From positions 434,001 to 498,000 of the forward strand of contig NZ_CP104854.1 in assembly GCF_050916235.1 (NCBI RefSeq): DNA of 64,000 nucleotides, in the 5' to 3' direction. Below the pieces are notes generated by a model that was not told where the DNA came from, ran no database searches, and saw nothing but the letters and a program-made list of their open reading frames with translations. Positions 28,110 to 37,379 of the stretch are shown piece after piece. Every line of letters begins with the position of its first letter. The stretch's first letter is position 1. The stretch comes from Maridesulfovibrio sp050916235 (GTDB lineage Bacteria; Desulfobacterota; Desulfovibrionia; Desulfovibrionales; Desulfovibrionaceae). Made by a program: the position numbers and the translations under genes.

Positions 28110-28280
28110 AACTCTCAATGATTTCTTATAATAAATCAGAGCGCCAAGCTCCATACTTATTTCGTATACTTTTAAAAGAACTGGTTCGCCACTCCCGCTT
28201 TTATAGTGGATAAGTTTCAGTTAAGCATTTAAGGTAATTAATCAGCAATCCTGCTTTTTCAAGCCCCAAAATATATTGTC

Positions 28281-29492
28281 ATGAGAAATATCATTACTTA
28301 CGAAGACCTGCGTGAATACTCCAAGATCCTACTTTGGGCTCTTGAAAACGAGAAGGGAAAAAAACTCGCCAACAAAGAGATCGTCATAATCAGATACGAC
28401 CATCTTGCAACTCCGCTTGCGGAAGCCCTTTTTGCTCTCTTGATTGAACGGCACCTTCACCCTGTTATGGAAACGGCACTGACCCCGTCCATGAAGGTCG
28501 AGCTTTACATAAATTCAAGTTACGGCCAGCTAGTATTCAACCCTCCGGGCAGACAGGAACTGTACTCACAGGCATCCGGTGTTATCCGCATCCACGCCCC
28601 CGAAGAGGTCGGGGCAATGGCCGAGGTCGACCCCCGGTCCATCATGGAGAACAGAAACGCCGGAAAACAGTTCAGACAGTCCATAGAAAAAAGAAAAATG
28701 CAGGGAAGGCTGTCCTGGACTGAATGCGTCTATCCCACGCAGGCCCTTGCAGACAAATCCGGCCTTACCCTCGATGACTACACCCGCCGGCTGCTGCGGG
28801 CATGCTACCTCAATATGCCAGACCCGGTCCGGGAATGGAGGCGCATTGCCGAACGAACCGGAAACATATCCGACTGGCTGACCGGCATGGACATCAAGTC
28901 CATGCGCGTGCAGTCCGAATTGTGCGACCTCTATTTCTCCCCAGGAGACAACCGCCGCTGGGTCGGGGCAACGGGAGATAATATTCCCGGATATGAAATA
29001 TACATTTCACCCGACCACCGCACAGTCAACGGAGTCTATTTCGCGGACCTGCCTTCCTTATATATGGATAAAAGCGTATATGGAGTCCAGCTTGAATTCA
29101 TGGACGGAATCGCCATGCGGGTGAAGGCCATGGGCGGGGAACGCTTCCTGCTCGACCAGTTGCGCGCCGATGGAGGAGCCAGAAGAGTCGGAGAATTTTC
29201 TCTTACCGACGCCTCGATCTCCAGAGTGGATCATTTCATGGCCCAGACAATCCTTGATGAAAATTTCGGTGGAGAAAACGGCAGCTGCCATCTGGCTCTG
29301 GGACAGTCACTGAGCGGTACATTCTCGGGCCCCCCGGAAATGCTGGACAAAATGCTTATGGATTCGCTTGGCTTCAATACGTCCTCAATCCACTGGGATC
29401 TGATCAATACCGAGGATAAACGGGTGACCGCGAATCTTGCAGACGGAAAGAAGGTCACGGTTTACGAGAAAGGACGTTTCCTCATTGATTAA
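28281..29492 (+). CDS. M29-family metallo-aminopeptidase
   Basis: This 403-residue protein resembles the thermophilic aminopeptidases AmpS/AmpT of family M29, dinuclear metal enzymes. Likely ligands are Glu239 (NIPGYEIYISP), Glu305 (GEFSLTD), His337 (GSCHLALGQS), and His371 and Asp373 (SSIHWDLI), all in the expected order. It has no signal peptide and should act on peptides in the cytoplasm. It diverges from feoAB and is monocistronic. There is no strong ribosome-binding site upstream of the ATG. Confidence 0.85.
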   Translation: MRNIITYEDLREYSKILLWALENEKGKKLANKEIVIIRYDHLATPLAEALFALLIERHLHPVMETALTPSMKVELYINSSYGQLVFNPPGRQELYSQASGVIRIHAPEEVGAMAEVDPRSIMENRNAGKQFRQSIEKRKMQGRLSWTECVYPTQALADKSGLTLDDYTRRLLRACYLNMPDPVREWRRIAERTGNISDWLTGMDIKSMRVQSELCDLYFSPGDNRRWVGATGDNIPGYEIYISPDHRTVNGVYFADLPSLYMDKSVYGVQLEFMDGIAMRVKAMGGERFLLDQLRADGGARRVGEFSLTDASISRVDHFMAQTILDENFGGENGSCHLALGQSLSGTFSGPPEMLDKMLMDSLGFNTSSIHWDLINTEDKRVTANLADGKKVTVYEKGRFLID

Positions 29493-29561
29493 TTGAAGAT
29501 TCGCTGAATGGCATGATTTAAAAAAAATCCGAAAATATCCGAATTGCTCCCCCCGGATGTG

Positions 29562-29589
29562 TTGACAACATCATGGGGATGCTTATTTG
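29562..29589 (+). promoter_or_regulatory. Possible sigma-70-like promoter for grpE
   Basis: TTGACA (29562-29567) and TATTTG (29584-29589) are 16 nt apart. The -35 lies inside the palindrome TGTTGACAACA, which could be an operator. The predicted leader is about 60 nt. Confidence 0.4.
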
Positions 29590-29657
29590 TCCAATTGTGC
29601 GGTCTGGCAGCCCTTTTTCAAAGGCTCAGGCCGCTAATTCATGATACCGGAGAGTCC

Positions 29658-30236
29658 ATGTCTGGAAAAGAAAATACCAAAGAAATGACTGAACAGGAAA
29701 CCGCGGCAACAGAAGCAGAAGAGACCGCGACTGCTGAGAATGAAGTTACCCTTAGCGAAGACGAGCTCAAAGCTCTCTGCCGTGAACACGTCTGCCCCGC
29801 ATGTGATGTTATGGGAGAAGCCAAGGATGAAAGGCTCCGGGCTCTGGCGGAAACAGAAAACATCAAGAGAAGACTCGCCCGCGAGACTGAAGAACTGAAA
29901 AAGTTCGCGGCGGAGTCCATTCTTTCCAGCCTTCTGCCTGTACTGGACAACCTTGACCTTGCACTGGACCATGCCCAGAACCTCGACGCATGCAAAGACT
30001 TTGTTACCGGAGTGGATATGACCAGAAAGATGTTTCTGGACACTCTCAGCAAACACGGCCTTGAAGCCATAGGCAAAGTCGGCGACGAATTTGACCCCAA
30101 TTTTCATGAAGCCATGGGCATGGCACAGATGGCAACCTTGCCTGACGGAAGCATAGCCCAGATGATGCAGAGAGGATACGTGCTCAAAGGACGTGTAATC
30201 CGCCCTGCCAAAGTTATGGTCAACAAAACTGCCTAG
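29658..30236 (+). CDS. grpE: Nucleotide exchange factor GrpE
   Basis: This 192-residue protein releases ADP from DnaK. An acidic Glu/Thr-rich N-terminus (1-45) is followed by the long helix region (RALAETENIKRRLARETEELKK) and the beta domain ending MQRGYVLKGRVIRPAKVMV. The helix is preceded by LCREHVCPACDVMGEA with three cysteines; this cysteine insertion also occurs in other Desulfovibrio GrpE proteins as I recall. ATG at 29658 has a GGAGA site; the longer ORF upstream lacks one. It precedes dnaK by 87 nt. Confidence 0.94.
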   Translation: MSGKENTKEMTEQETAATEAEETATAENEVTLSEDELKALCREHVCPACDVMGEAKDERLRALAETENIKRRLARETEELKKFAAESILSSLLPVLDNLDLALDHAQNLDACKDFVTGVDMTRKMFLDTLSKHGLEAIGKVGDEFDPNFHEAMGMAQMATLPDGSIAQMMQRGYVLKGRVIRPAKVMVNKTA

Positions 30237-30245
30237 TTTTTTTTG
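30222..30245 (+). terminator. Weak stem-loop with T-run at the end of grpE
   Basis: AAAACT pairs with AGTTTT around the TAG stop codon of grpE, followed by more T residues. The stem is short and AT-rich, so it is more likely a partial attenuator between grpE and dnaK than a full stop. Confidence 0.35.
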
Positions 30246-30323
30246 TACGGCACTTTACAAGTGTAAATAAGGCATTAGTTCATAATGCAGTGAAACTGAA
30301 ATTTTATCTGGAGGAAATTATAT

Positions 30324-32228
30324 ATGTCTAAAATCATCGGAATCGACCTCGGTACCACCAACTCCTGTGTTTACGTAATGGAAGGGAAAGACCCCAAATG
30401 CGTAACCAACCCTGAAGGCGGACGTACCACCCCGTCCATCGTGGGCTTTACCAATAAAGAACGCCTCGTCGGCGAGATCGCCAAACGTCAGGCTGTAACC
30501 AACCCTGAAAAAACCGTTTTCGCCATCAAACGCCTCATGGGTCGCCAGCTCAGCGCTCCTGAAGTAAAGAAGTGGGCTGACCACTGCCCCTACCCCATTG
30601 TGGAAGGCAAGGGCGGAGATGCATGGGTTGAAATCGAAGGCAAGAAGTACAGCCCTTCTGAAATTTCCGCCATCATCCTGCAGCAGCTCAAAAAAGATGC
30701 TGAAACCTACCTCGGAGAAGAAGTAACCGAAGCGGTTATCACCGTTCCCGCGTACTTCAACGACTCCCAGCGTCAGGCAACCAAGGATGCAGGCCGTATT
30801 GCAGGTCTCGAAGTAAAACGTATCATCAACGAGCCCACCGCAGCATCTCTCGCTTACGGCTTTGACAAGAAAGCCAACGAGAAGATCGCTGTATTCGACC
30901 TCGGCGGCGGTACCTTCGATATTTCCATCCTTGAAGTAGGCGACAACGTTGTTGAAGTACGTGCCACCAACGGTGACACCTTCCTCGGCGGCGAAGACTT
31001 CGACAACGCTGTAATCAAATACCTTGTTGAAGAATTCAAGCGCGAAAACGGCATTGACCTTTCCCAGGACCGCATGGCCCTGCAGCGCCTGAAAGAAGCC
31101 GGTGAAAAAGCCAAAAAAGAGCTTTCCACCGCCATGGAAACCGAAGTCAACCTGCCCTTCATCACCGCTGACCAGAACGGTCCCAAGCACCTTATGGTCA
31201 AGCTTTCCCGCGCAAAGCTGGAAAAACTGGTTGAAGATCTGGTCGAACGCACCAAGATCCCCTGCCAGAAGGCTCTCAAGGATGCAGGCCTCACAGCAGC
31301 GGACATCGACGAAGTAATCCTCGTCGGCGGTATGACCCGTATGCCTCTGGTTCAGCAGAAGGTACAGGAATTCTTCGGCAAAGAACCCAACCGTTCCGTT
31401 AACCCGGACGAAGTTGTTGCAATGGGCGCATCCATTCAGGGCGGTATCCTCGCCGGTGACGTTAAGGACGTACTGCTCCTCGACGTTACCCCGCTGTCTC
31501 TGGGTATCGAAACCATGGGCGGTGTTTTCACCAACCTCATCGAGAGAAACACCACCATCCCGACCCGTAAGAGCCAGGTGTTCACAACTGCGGCTGACAA
31601 CCAGCCCTCTGTGTCCATCCACGTTCTGCAGGGTGAGCGTCCCATGGCTGCTGACAACATGACTCTGGGCCGCTTCGAACTGACCGGCCTTCCCGCAGCT
31701 CCGCGCGGCGTGCCCCAGATTGAAGTAACCTTCGACATCGATGCCAACGGTATCGTTAACGTATCCGCTAAGGATATGGGAACCGGAAAGGAACAGTCCA
31801 TCCGCATCACCGCTTCCAGCGGCCTGTCCGAAGACGACATTCAGAGAATGGTCAAGGACGCTGAAGCCCATGCCGAAGACGACAAAAAGAAACAGGCCCT
31901 CATCGAAGCGCGCAACCAGGCTGACTCCCTGATCTACACCACCGAGAAGTCCCTGCGCGAAATGGGTGACAAGGCTGATGCAGCCCTCAAGGCCGACATC
32001 GAGTCCAAGATCGAAGACCTCAAGAAGGTACAGGATTCCGACGACCTCGACACCATCAAGCAGGCCACTGATGCTCTGGCACAGGCTTCCCACAAGCTTG
32101 CTGAACAGCTCTATGCCCAGCAGAACCAGGCACAGGATGCCGGTGCAGCAGGCCCCGAAGGCGCAGCTAACGCCAAAAAAGACGATGACGACGTCGTAGA
32201 CGCCGACTTCACCGAAGTTAAGAACTAA
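30324..32228 (+). CDS. dnaK: Molecular chaperone DnaK (Hsp70)
   Basis: This 634-residue chaperone binds and releases unfolded polypeptides in an ATP-driven cycle. The ATPase domain carries GIDLGTTNSCVYV, the phosphate-2 loop DLGGGTFDISI and the adenosine loop ILVGGMTRMP. The substrate-binding domain begins near DVLLLDVTPLSLG, and the lid ends with the acidic DDDDVVDADF motif. A GGAGG site precedes the ATG. It follows grpE; dnaJ is located 11 kb away with rpoZ. Confidence 0.98.
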   Translation: MSKIIGIDLGTTNSCVYVMEGKDPKCVTNPEGGRTTPSIVGFTNKERLVGEIAKRQAVTNPEKTVFAIKRLMGRQLSAPEVKKWADHCPYPIVEGKGGDAWVEIEGKKYSPSEISAIILQQLKKDAETYLGEEVTEAVITVPAYFNDSQRQATKDAGRIAGLEVKRIINEPTAASLAYGFDKKANEKIAVFDLGGGTFDISILEVGDNVVEVRATNGDTFLGGEDFDNAVIKYLVEEFKRENGIDLSQDRMALQRLKEAGEKAKKELSTAMETEVNLPFITADQNGPKHLMVKLSRAKLEKLVEDLVERTKIPCQKALKDAGLTAADIDEVILVGGMTRMPLVQQKVQEFFGKEPNRSVNPDEVVAMGASIQGGILAGDVKDVLLLDVTPLSLGIETMGGVFTNLIERNTTIPTRKSQVFTTAADNQPSVSIHVLQGERPMAADNMTLGRFELTGLPAAPRGVPQIEVTFDIDANGIVNVSAKDMGTGKEQSIRITASSGLSEDDIQRMVKDAEAHAEDDKKKQALIEARNQADSLIYTTEKSLREMGDKADAALKADIESKIEDLKKVQDSDDLDTIKQATDALAQASHKLAEQLYAQQNQAQDAGAAGPEGAANAKKDDDDVVDADFTEVKN

Positions 32229-32273
32229 GCTCTTCCGGCACTTGCATGCCGAGCTGGTAAAGTATACTTTAAT

Positions 32274-32309
32274 CCGGCCTTGCCCAAAACGGCGAGGCCG
32301 GTTTTTTTG
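32274..32309 (+). terminator. Rho-independent terminator after dnaK
   Basis: CCGGCCTTGCC (32274-32284) pairs with GGCGAGGCCGG (32291-32301) with one mismatch, followed by seven T residues, 46 bp past the dnaK stop. Confidence 0.92.
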
Positions 32310-32408
32310 TTTCCTCCGGCCTGAAAAGAACCATCGGACATATCCATTTAATTCAGAATCCTTGACGAATCCCGGAACATGGGCCACAAACTCTGCATGA
32401 GATATTAT

Positions 32409-34475
32409 ATGAACAAAGATAAGACCTGCCGTCTTTTCCAGCATATTTTTGTAACGGTTATGCTTGCTGCCTTTGCGGTGGCAGGCTCCGGCTGTATGGG
32501 GGCTAAACAACCGATAAGGACTTCCCCGGCCATGTCGGTTGACATGCTTTCCACACACGAACTGGTCCAGAAAGCCGATCAGGTCTGGCAGAAAAAGGAT
32601 TACGTCAGCAGTGAACTTTTCTACACCCGGCTGCTGGAACGCAAGGATATCCCTGCAAACGCCATCCTGCCAGCTACCGAACGTCTAGCAGTAAGTTCCT
32701 TCAAGGCTGGACACTACCATGAAGCCGAGGCGCGGCTTGATCAGTGGAAAAAGCTCTCCGCAGAAGCCACCAACTCCCCGGTCTGGCAGGATTATTATTA
32801 CGAGACACTCAAGGCGACCAAAGAACTGGACAAGTTGCGCACCCACCTTGCAGCAGCAATGGAAGACCCGTTTCTGCCCTGGGACATCCGTTCCACTGCA
32901 GGTAAGCGTCTTTCATCTATGTCCCAGAACGCCGAGTCTCTGAGCGCACTGGAGCGTCTCTACGCCATCGCCCCGGCAGAAGCCAACCAGAAAGAACTTG
33001 AACACTGGTTCACAGCAGGACTTGAAGACAATAGTGACTCGGAACTGGAATCCATGGCCGCACTTATCCCGGCAGGTTCCAACCTCAAATTTCCCTACGA
33101 GCTCATCAGCTTCGAACAGGCGATGCGCAAATCCGGGGCCAAGGAATACTGGCCCATGGCATGGCGGACTATGACCGGCATCATCCAGAACGGACAGATC
33201 GCCGACAAACCGTGGTACAATCACATTGTGGCCGAACTTGAAGGTAAATACGGAATTCCCAGGGTGGGCATTACCCTTGTTCTGCCCATATCCGGACGTT
33301 TTCAGGAATACGGATGGAAAATCATCCGCGGGGCCGGAGCTGCACAGTGGGAAATGACCAAGGCCGGGCTGGACGTGGATGTACAGGTCATCAACACCGA
33401 GGCTCCGGGCTGGATAGAGAAGCTCCGGAATCTTCCGCCGTGGTATACCGTCATCGGCGGGCCCATCAGTGTCAACGCCTTTAAGGAGCTTGAGCAGTCC
33501 GGCATTTATTCGGACAAGGTCACCTTCTCTTTCCTTGCCAAACCCGGCAACCTTGAAGAAGGAAAAGAGGCATGGAGATTCTTCTCCAGCCCCGAGGACC
33601 AGATCCGCTCCTCACTGGATCTTGCCATTGACGATCTTGGAATTACCAAGTTCGCCATCCTCTATCCGCAGGAAAATTTCGGGCGCAAGATGTCCCAGAT
33701 ATTCTTCAACATAGCTTCCGAACGAGGCGCAAAGATCACCGGCATGGAATCGTATCCTCCGCGCGACTTCCCCCAGTGGGGCAAGGTTGTCGGCAAGCTT
33801 GTGCGTGCCCCGGAGAAAAAGGCCCAGAACATTGCCGCAGGTCTTGATGAAGACGCACCGTTGCCGGAAACCGATTTCGGTGCTGTGTTCATCCCCGACA
33901 CCTGGCATCAGGCCCAGTTGCTGATTCCGCACTTCTTTTTCCATGAAGCGGACACCCTCGTATTTCTGGGTCCCGAACTCTGGAGTCAGGCACTCAACTC
34001 CGCCCGTGATGTAGAGGCGCAGAACCTCAAACTCACCGTTGCCCCCGGAGCATGGTGGCCTGCCAGTGACGGTGCCGGAAGACTCAAGGAAGTAATGGAG
34101 AACGAAGGACTCGGCACCCCTGATTTCTGGGTTGCGCTTGGATATGATTTCATCAAGTTTTCCAGCAAGCTCGGCACATTCTCGACCGGATGGACACCCG
34201 AGACAGTAAACAGCCGTATTGCCGATGCCCAGCACATGGACTTCAGTCTCGCGCCCATCAGCTGGGATTCAGCCGGTCACGCAAGCCAGAAGCTTTACCT
34301 CTTCCGCCCGGAACAGAACGGGAAGACCCGTGTTGACGCCAGTATAGTCAGCGATACGCTTTCTCGCGCCAAGGCAAGAAGAGTTGCCCGAGTTAAAGCC
34401 TGGGAAGAAAAACAGGCCGAGCTTGAAGCGAAGAAAGAAGCTGCCGAGTTAAAGGGATCCAAGGCAGATAATTAA
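32409..34475 (+). CDS. LpoA/LppC-like outer-membrane lipoprotein (penicillin-binding protein activator family)
   Basis: This protein of about 688 residues has a lipoprotein signal ending in the lipobox VAGSGC. The N-terminal half looks like TPR-type helices (LVQKADQVWQKKDYVSSELFYTRLLERK), and from roughly residue 275 a type-I periplasmic-binding fold starts with RVGITLVLPISGRFQEYG. This two-part arrangement is that of LpoA, the activator of PBP1A. The ORF could also start at 32379 or 32397; 32409 gives the best signal peptide. A tail rich in Lys, Glu and Ala follows. Amino acid binding cannot be excluded. Confidence 0.8.
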   Translation: MNKDKTCRLFQHIFVTVMLAAFAVAGSGCMGAKQPIRTSPAMSVDMLSTHELVQKADQVWQKKDYVSSELFYTRLLERKDIPANAILPATERLAVSSFKAGHYHEAEARLDQWKKLSAEATNSPVWQDYYYETLKATKELDKLRTHLAAAMEDPFLPWDIRSTAGKRLSSMSQNAESLSALERLYAIAPAEANQKELEHWFTAGLEDNSDSELESMAALIPAGSNLKFPYELISFEQAMRKSGAKEYWPMAWRTMTGIIQNGQIADKPWYNHIVAELEGKYGIPRVGITLVLPISGRFQEYGWKIIRGAGAAQWEMTKAGLDVDVQVINTEAPGWIEKLRNLPPWYTVIGGPISVNAFKELEQSGIYSDKVTFSFLAKPGNLEEGKEAWRFFSSPEDQIRSSLDLAIDDLGITKFAILYPQENFGRKMSQIFFNIASERGAKITGMESYPPRDFPQWGKVVGKLVRAPEKKAQNIAAGLDEDAPLPETDFGAVFIPDTWHQAQLLIPHFFFHEADTLVFLGPELWSQALNSARDVEAQNLKLTVAPGAWWPASDGAGRLKEVMENEGLGTPDFWVALGYDFIKFSSKLGTFSTGWTPETVNSRIADAQHMDFSLAPISWDSAGHASQKLYLFRPEQNGKTRVDASIVSDTLSRAKARRVARVKAWEEKQAELEAKKEAAELKGSKADN

Positions 34476-34495
34476 AAACATTGTGTTTAAAGTAT

Positions 34496-34563
34496 GCCTC
34501 CGTCGGCATCATCAATTTCCCCGACAGTATCCCGAAAGGATGAGACAAAAGATCATCCGGGAT
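34496..34563 (+). other. Short stem-loops between lipoprotein gene and gatC
   Basis: ATCCC (34529-34533) with GGGAT (34559-34563) and GGATGA (34538-34543) with TCATCC (34553-34558) make one long hairpin. Just before it GCCTCCGTCGGC (34496-34507) resembles the head of the dispersed repeat. No T-run follows. Confidence 0.4.
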
Positions 34564-34618
34564 TTCAAAAGCTGCAGCAGCCTTTGACCGTCGAAGGCAT
34601 CAATAAAAGGAGAATTCA

Positions 34619-34912
34619 ATGAGTGATGAAAAGCTCAATTTAGAAGAGGTCGCCCGCGTTGCGCGACTGGCCCGTCTGGACCTGTCCGATGAGAAGACCG
34701 CCCTGTTTGCAGGTCAGCTCAACAACATCCTCTCATACATGGACAAGCTGAACGAAATCGATACCTCGGACGTGGAACCCATGTTCAGCCCGGTGGAACA
34801 TACTACCGTGCTTCGCAAGGATGAAGTGAAGAAAGAGCACAGCAGGGAAGAAGTCCTCTCCAATGCTCCCGCTTCCGACGGCCAGTACTTCATTGTCCCC
34901 AGAATTGTTTAA
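34619..34912 (+). CDS. gatC: Aspartyl/glutamyl-tRNA amidotransferase subunit C
   Basis: This 97-residue subunit stabilises the GatCAB complex. It shows the family pattern: LEEVARVARLARLDLSDEKT near the start, then LDKLNEIDTSDVEPM and VLRKDEVK. AAGGAG precedes the ATG. gatA follows after 23 nt; gatB is not in this window. GatCAB amidates Asp- or Glu-charged tRNA to Asn- or Gln-tRNA. Confidence 0.95.
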   Translation: MSDEKLNLEEVARVARLARLDLSDEKTALFAGQLNNILSYMDKLNEIDTSDVEPMFSPVEHTTVLRKDEVKKEHSREEVLSNAPASDGQYFIVPRIV

Positions 34913-34935
34913 CCGAATACTTGCGGGTAAAGATA

Positions 34936-36399
34936 ATGTCCTCACTCATAGAAAAATCATTAACTGAAATATATTCCATGCTCATGGCCGGTGAAGCAAC
35001 TGCTGTTGAAGCTGTTAAAGCCTGCCTCGACCAGATCGAAAAGACCGAGCCAGAAACCAAGGCCCTGCTTGCTGTCTGCGTAGAAGAAGCCCTTAAACTT
35101 GCCGCAGAGATGGACGAAAAGGGCCCGGACTCATCCAAGCCGCTCTGGGGTGTTCCGGTTGTAGTCAAGGACGTCCTTGCGACCAAAGGCGTTCCCACCA
35201 CTGCAGGCTCCAAGATTCTTGAGGGATTCACCCCCTTCTATGATGCAACTGCTGTTGCAAGGCTCAAAGAAGCCGGGGCCATAATCATCGGCAAGGCCAA
35301 CATGGACGAATTCGCTATGGGTTCCACCACTGAAAACTCGGCCTACAAGACCACCACCAACCCCTGGGACCCCAGCCGCGTACCCGGAGGCTCATCCGGC
35401 GGTTCCGGTGCGACCATCGCTGCAGGCCAGTGCTTTGCAGCCCTCGGAACGGATACCGGGGGTTCCATCCGTCTTCCTGCATCATTCTGCGGCTGTGTAG
35501 GCGTCAAGCCCACCTATGGGCGTGTTTCCCGTTACGGCATGATCGCTTACGGTTCTTCGCTGGACCAGATCGGCCCCATGACCAGAACCGTAGAGGACTC
35601 TGCCCGCGTGCTTAACGTAATCGGAGGTCATGACAATCGCGACTCCACTTCCGTTGATCGCCCCATGGAAGATTTTGTTGCGGCCCTGTCAGAGCGCACC
35701 GACCTTTCCGGCCTTACCATCGGCCTGCCCGAAGAATACTGGGGCGAAGGCCTGTCCGCAGAAGTCTCCGAAGCATGCCGCGCCGCAATCGCCAAGGCCG
35801 AGGAACTGGGTGCCAAAACCGTACCCGTAAAACTTTCCATGACCGAGTACGCCATTGCCACCTACTACATCATCGCAATGGCTGAAGCGAGCTCCAACCT
35901 GTCCCGCTTCGACGGAGTGCGCTACGGACACCGTTCCAAGGACCCCAAGGAGCTCATCGACCTGTACACCAAATCCCGCACCGAAGCTTTCGGTGACGAA
36001 GTTCAACGCCGCATCATCATCGGAACCTACGTTCTTTCCGCCGGATACTACGATGCCTATTACCGCAAGGCTGCACAGATCCGCCGCCTGCTGCGCGAGG
36101 ATTTCCTCAAGGCGTTTGAATCCTGCGACCTCATCGCCGGTCCGGCATGCCCCACCACCGCATTTCCCGTAAGCGAACTGACCGCCGATCCGCTGCAGAT
36201 GTATCTCATGGACATTTTCACCATCTCCCTCAACCTCGTGGGAATGCCCGGGATGTCCCTGCCCGTAGGTTTCGGAAAAGACACCAACATGCCGGTCGGC
36301 CTGCAGCTCATGGCCCCTGCTTTCGAAGAAAAGACCATGCTTCAGGCAGCACATATCCTTGAAAAAAGTCTGCCCAAGCTTCCTAAAGTGAAAATCTAA
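34936..36399 (+). CDS. gatA: Aspartyl/glutamyl-tRNA amidotransferase subunit A
   Basis: This 487-residue amidase-signature subunit releases ammonia from glutamine for tRNA amidation. The Ser-cisSer-Lys triad is recognisable: Lys in GVPVVVKDVL, the cis-Ser in GGSSGGSGATIA and the nucleophile Ser in GTDTGGSIRLPASFCG. The ATG at 34936 gives the normal N-terminus (MSSLIEKSLTEIYSML). It ends one base before the repeat region at 36401. Confidence 0.97.
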   Translation: MSSLIEKSLTEIYSMLMAGEATAVEAVKACLDQIEKTEPETKALLAVCVEEALKLAAEMDEKGPDSSKPLWGVPVVVKDVLATKGVPTTAGSKILEGFTPFYDATAVARLKEAGAIIIGKANMDEFAMGSTTENSAYKTTTNPWDPSRVPGGSSGGSGATIAAGQCFAALGTDTGGSIRLPASFCGCVGVKPTYGRVSRYGMIAYGSSLDQIGPMTRTVEDSARVLNVIGGHDNRDSTSVDRPMEDFVAALSERTDLSGLTIGLPEEYWGEGLSAEVSEACRAAIAKAEELGAKTVPVKLSMTEYAIATYYIIAMAEASSNLSRFDGVRYGHRSKDPKELIDLYTKSRTEAFGDEVQRRIIIGTYVLSAGYYDAYYRKAAQIRRLLREDFLKAFESCDLIAGPACPTTAFPVSELTADPLQMYLMDIFTISLNLVGMPGMSLPVGFGKDTNMPVGLQLMAPAFEEKTMLQAAHILEKSLPKLPKVKI

Positions 36400-36400
36400 A

Positions 36401-36465
36401 TGCCTCCGGCAGCCCTTCGGGGACCAAAGAAACTTTTGATAGGGCTTCGCCGAGTGGCTTTTAAA
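36401..36465 (+). repeat. Dispersed intergenic repeat, copy 2
   Basis: It begins GCCTCCGGCAGCCC directly after the gatA stop and contains AACTTTTGATAGGGCTTCGCC, closely matching the tail of copy 1 (CACTTTTCAATAGGGCTT). It points towards the terminator at 36477-36512. Confidence 0.6.
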
Positions 36466-36476
36466 ATTGTGCAAAG

Positions 36477-36512
36477 AAAAGGCCCTGCTGAACGAGTTCA
36501 GCAGGGCCTTTT
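36477..36512. terminator. Bidirectional terminator between gatA and frdC
   Basis: A perfect 16-bp stem, AAAAGGCCCTGCTGAA (36477-36492) with TTCAGCAGGGCCTTTT (36497-36512), has T-rich sequence on both strands. It separates the convergent genes gatA and frdC. Confidence 0.85.
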
Positions 36513-36548
36513 GTATTTACGTTACTTCGAAGACAGCTTTGACGGGCT

Positions 36549-36631
36549 ATATGCGAAGCAGAACAAAAGGCTTTGGAATTCTTTAACCCTTTTGCAAAAG
36601 GGCTTAAGGCCCCCGACAGGGCCTCCGAGGC
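36549..36631 (-). repeat. Dispersed intergenic repeat, copy 3
   Basis: On the minus strand it starts with GCCTCGGAGGCCC just 4 bp after the frdC stop and contains an AAGCCCTTTTGCAAAAGGG stem-loop followed by GAATTCCAAAGCC. With copy 2 it forms an inverted pair that flanks the terminator. Confidence 0.6.
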
Positions 36632-36635
36632 AAAA

Positions 36636-37286
36636 TTATGCACTAAGTGTCATAAAGCGAACGAGAGTTGCCAGACCGATGCAGATGAAGAACACTGCAA
36701 GGCCGGTGGCAAACTTGTTGAGTCCGCCTCTCTGATAATCGCGGATGAAACCCCATTTTACGGCAATGCGGTACAGGCCGGCGACTACGTGCATGACCAC
36801 CAGCGGGGCAAGAACAAGATAAAAATAAATCCACGGACCGGACTGAATACGCTGTGCGGACCGTGCTGCGGTAATAGGCAGGTCGCTGAGAACAGCCCAC
36901 ATGTGGATGGCGCCCATCACAAGGATGAGCATGGCGGAAACAACCTGAACGACCCAGAGCCAGGTATCCCTGTGCTTGAGCATTTTGGCATGCTTCCAGA
37001 TGGTTTTCTGGCCTTCCAGTCTGAAAGGGATCTTGCGAGCTGCAAGGTAGAAGTGGAAAAGGAAGAGCAGGAAGAGAATCGGACCGCCGATCTGGGCCAT
37101 GTAATTCTCTTCATAGGTATGCGCAATGGAATCCATAATATTGGGGCTTACGATTACGCTTGAGACAAGGCTCATATGCATGAATACAAAAATGATAAGA
37201 GCCACACCTGAAAACATCTGGAGCCAATCCAGAATAGCATCACTCCTGCCTCGCCTTGCAGGGGTGACTGTAGAGTTGAAAGACAT
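36636..37286 (-). CDS. frdC: Fumarate reductase/succinate dehydrogenase cytochrome b subunit
   Basis: This 216-residue membrane protein matches the Wolinella-type diheme cytochrome b of quinol:fumarate reductase. It has five hydrophobic segments and all four expected haem-ligand histidines, His37 (FVFMHMSLV), His78 (LFHFYLAARK), His128 (GAIHMWAV) and His166 (VVMHVVAGLYR). ATG at 37286 has GGAGG five bases upstream. It would anchor FrdA and FrdB and exchange electrons with menaquinone. No flavoprotein or iron-sulfur gene accompanies it; a terminator follows directly. Confidence 0.92.
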   Translation of the reverse strand: MSFNSTVTPARRGRSDAILDWLQMFSGVALIIFVFMHMSLVSSVIVSPNIMDSIAHTYEENYMAQIGGPILFLLFLFHFYLAARKIPFRLEGQKTIWKHAKMLKHRDTWLWVVQVVSAMLILVMGAIHMWAVLSDLPITAARSAQRIQSGPWIYFYLVLAPLVVMHVVAGLYRIAVKWGFIRDYQRGGLNKFATGLAVFFICIGLATLVRFMTLSA

Positions 37287-37347
37287 CAGCACCTCCATTG
37301 AATGATTGGATTAAAAATACCTCGCAACCGGTATTAAAAGAATCGAG

Positions 37348-37376
37348 ATAATGTCCCTAGCGAATTGTTTTGTCAA
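37348..37376 (-). promoter_or_regulatory. Sigma-70-like promoter for frdC
   Basis: On the minus strand TTGACA is followed after 17 nt by CATTAT, a near-consensus promoter. Transcription from about 37341 gives a leader of about 55 nt ahead of frdC. Confidence 0.7.
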
Positions 37377-37379
37377 TCA

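Noticed and set aside
30318..32558. A 746-codon minus-strand ORF opposite dnaK
   Set aside because: It mirrors the codons of the highly expressed dnaK gene, has no family features, and is a known type of antisense artefact.
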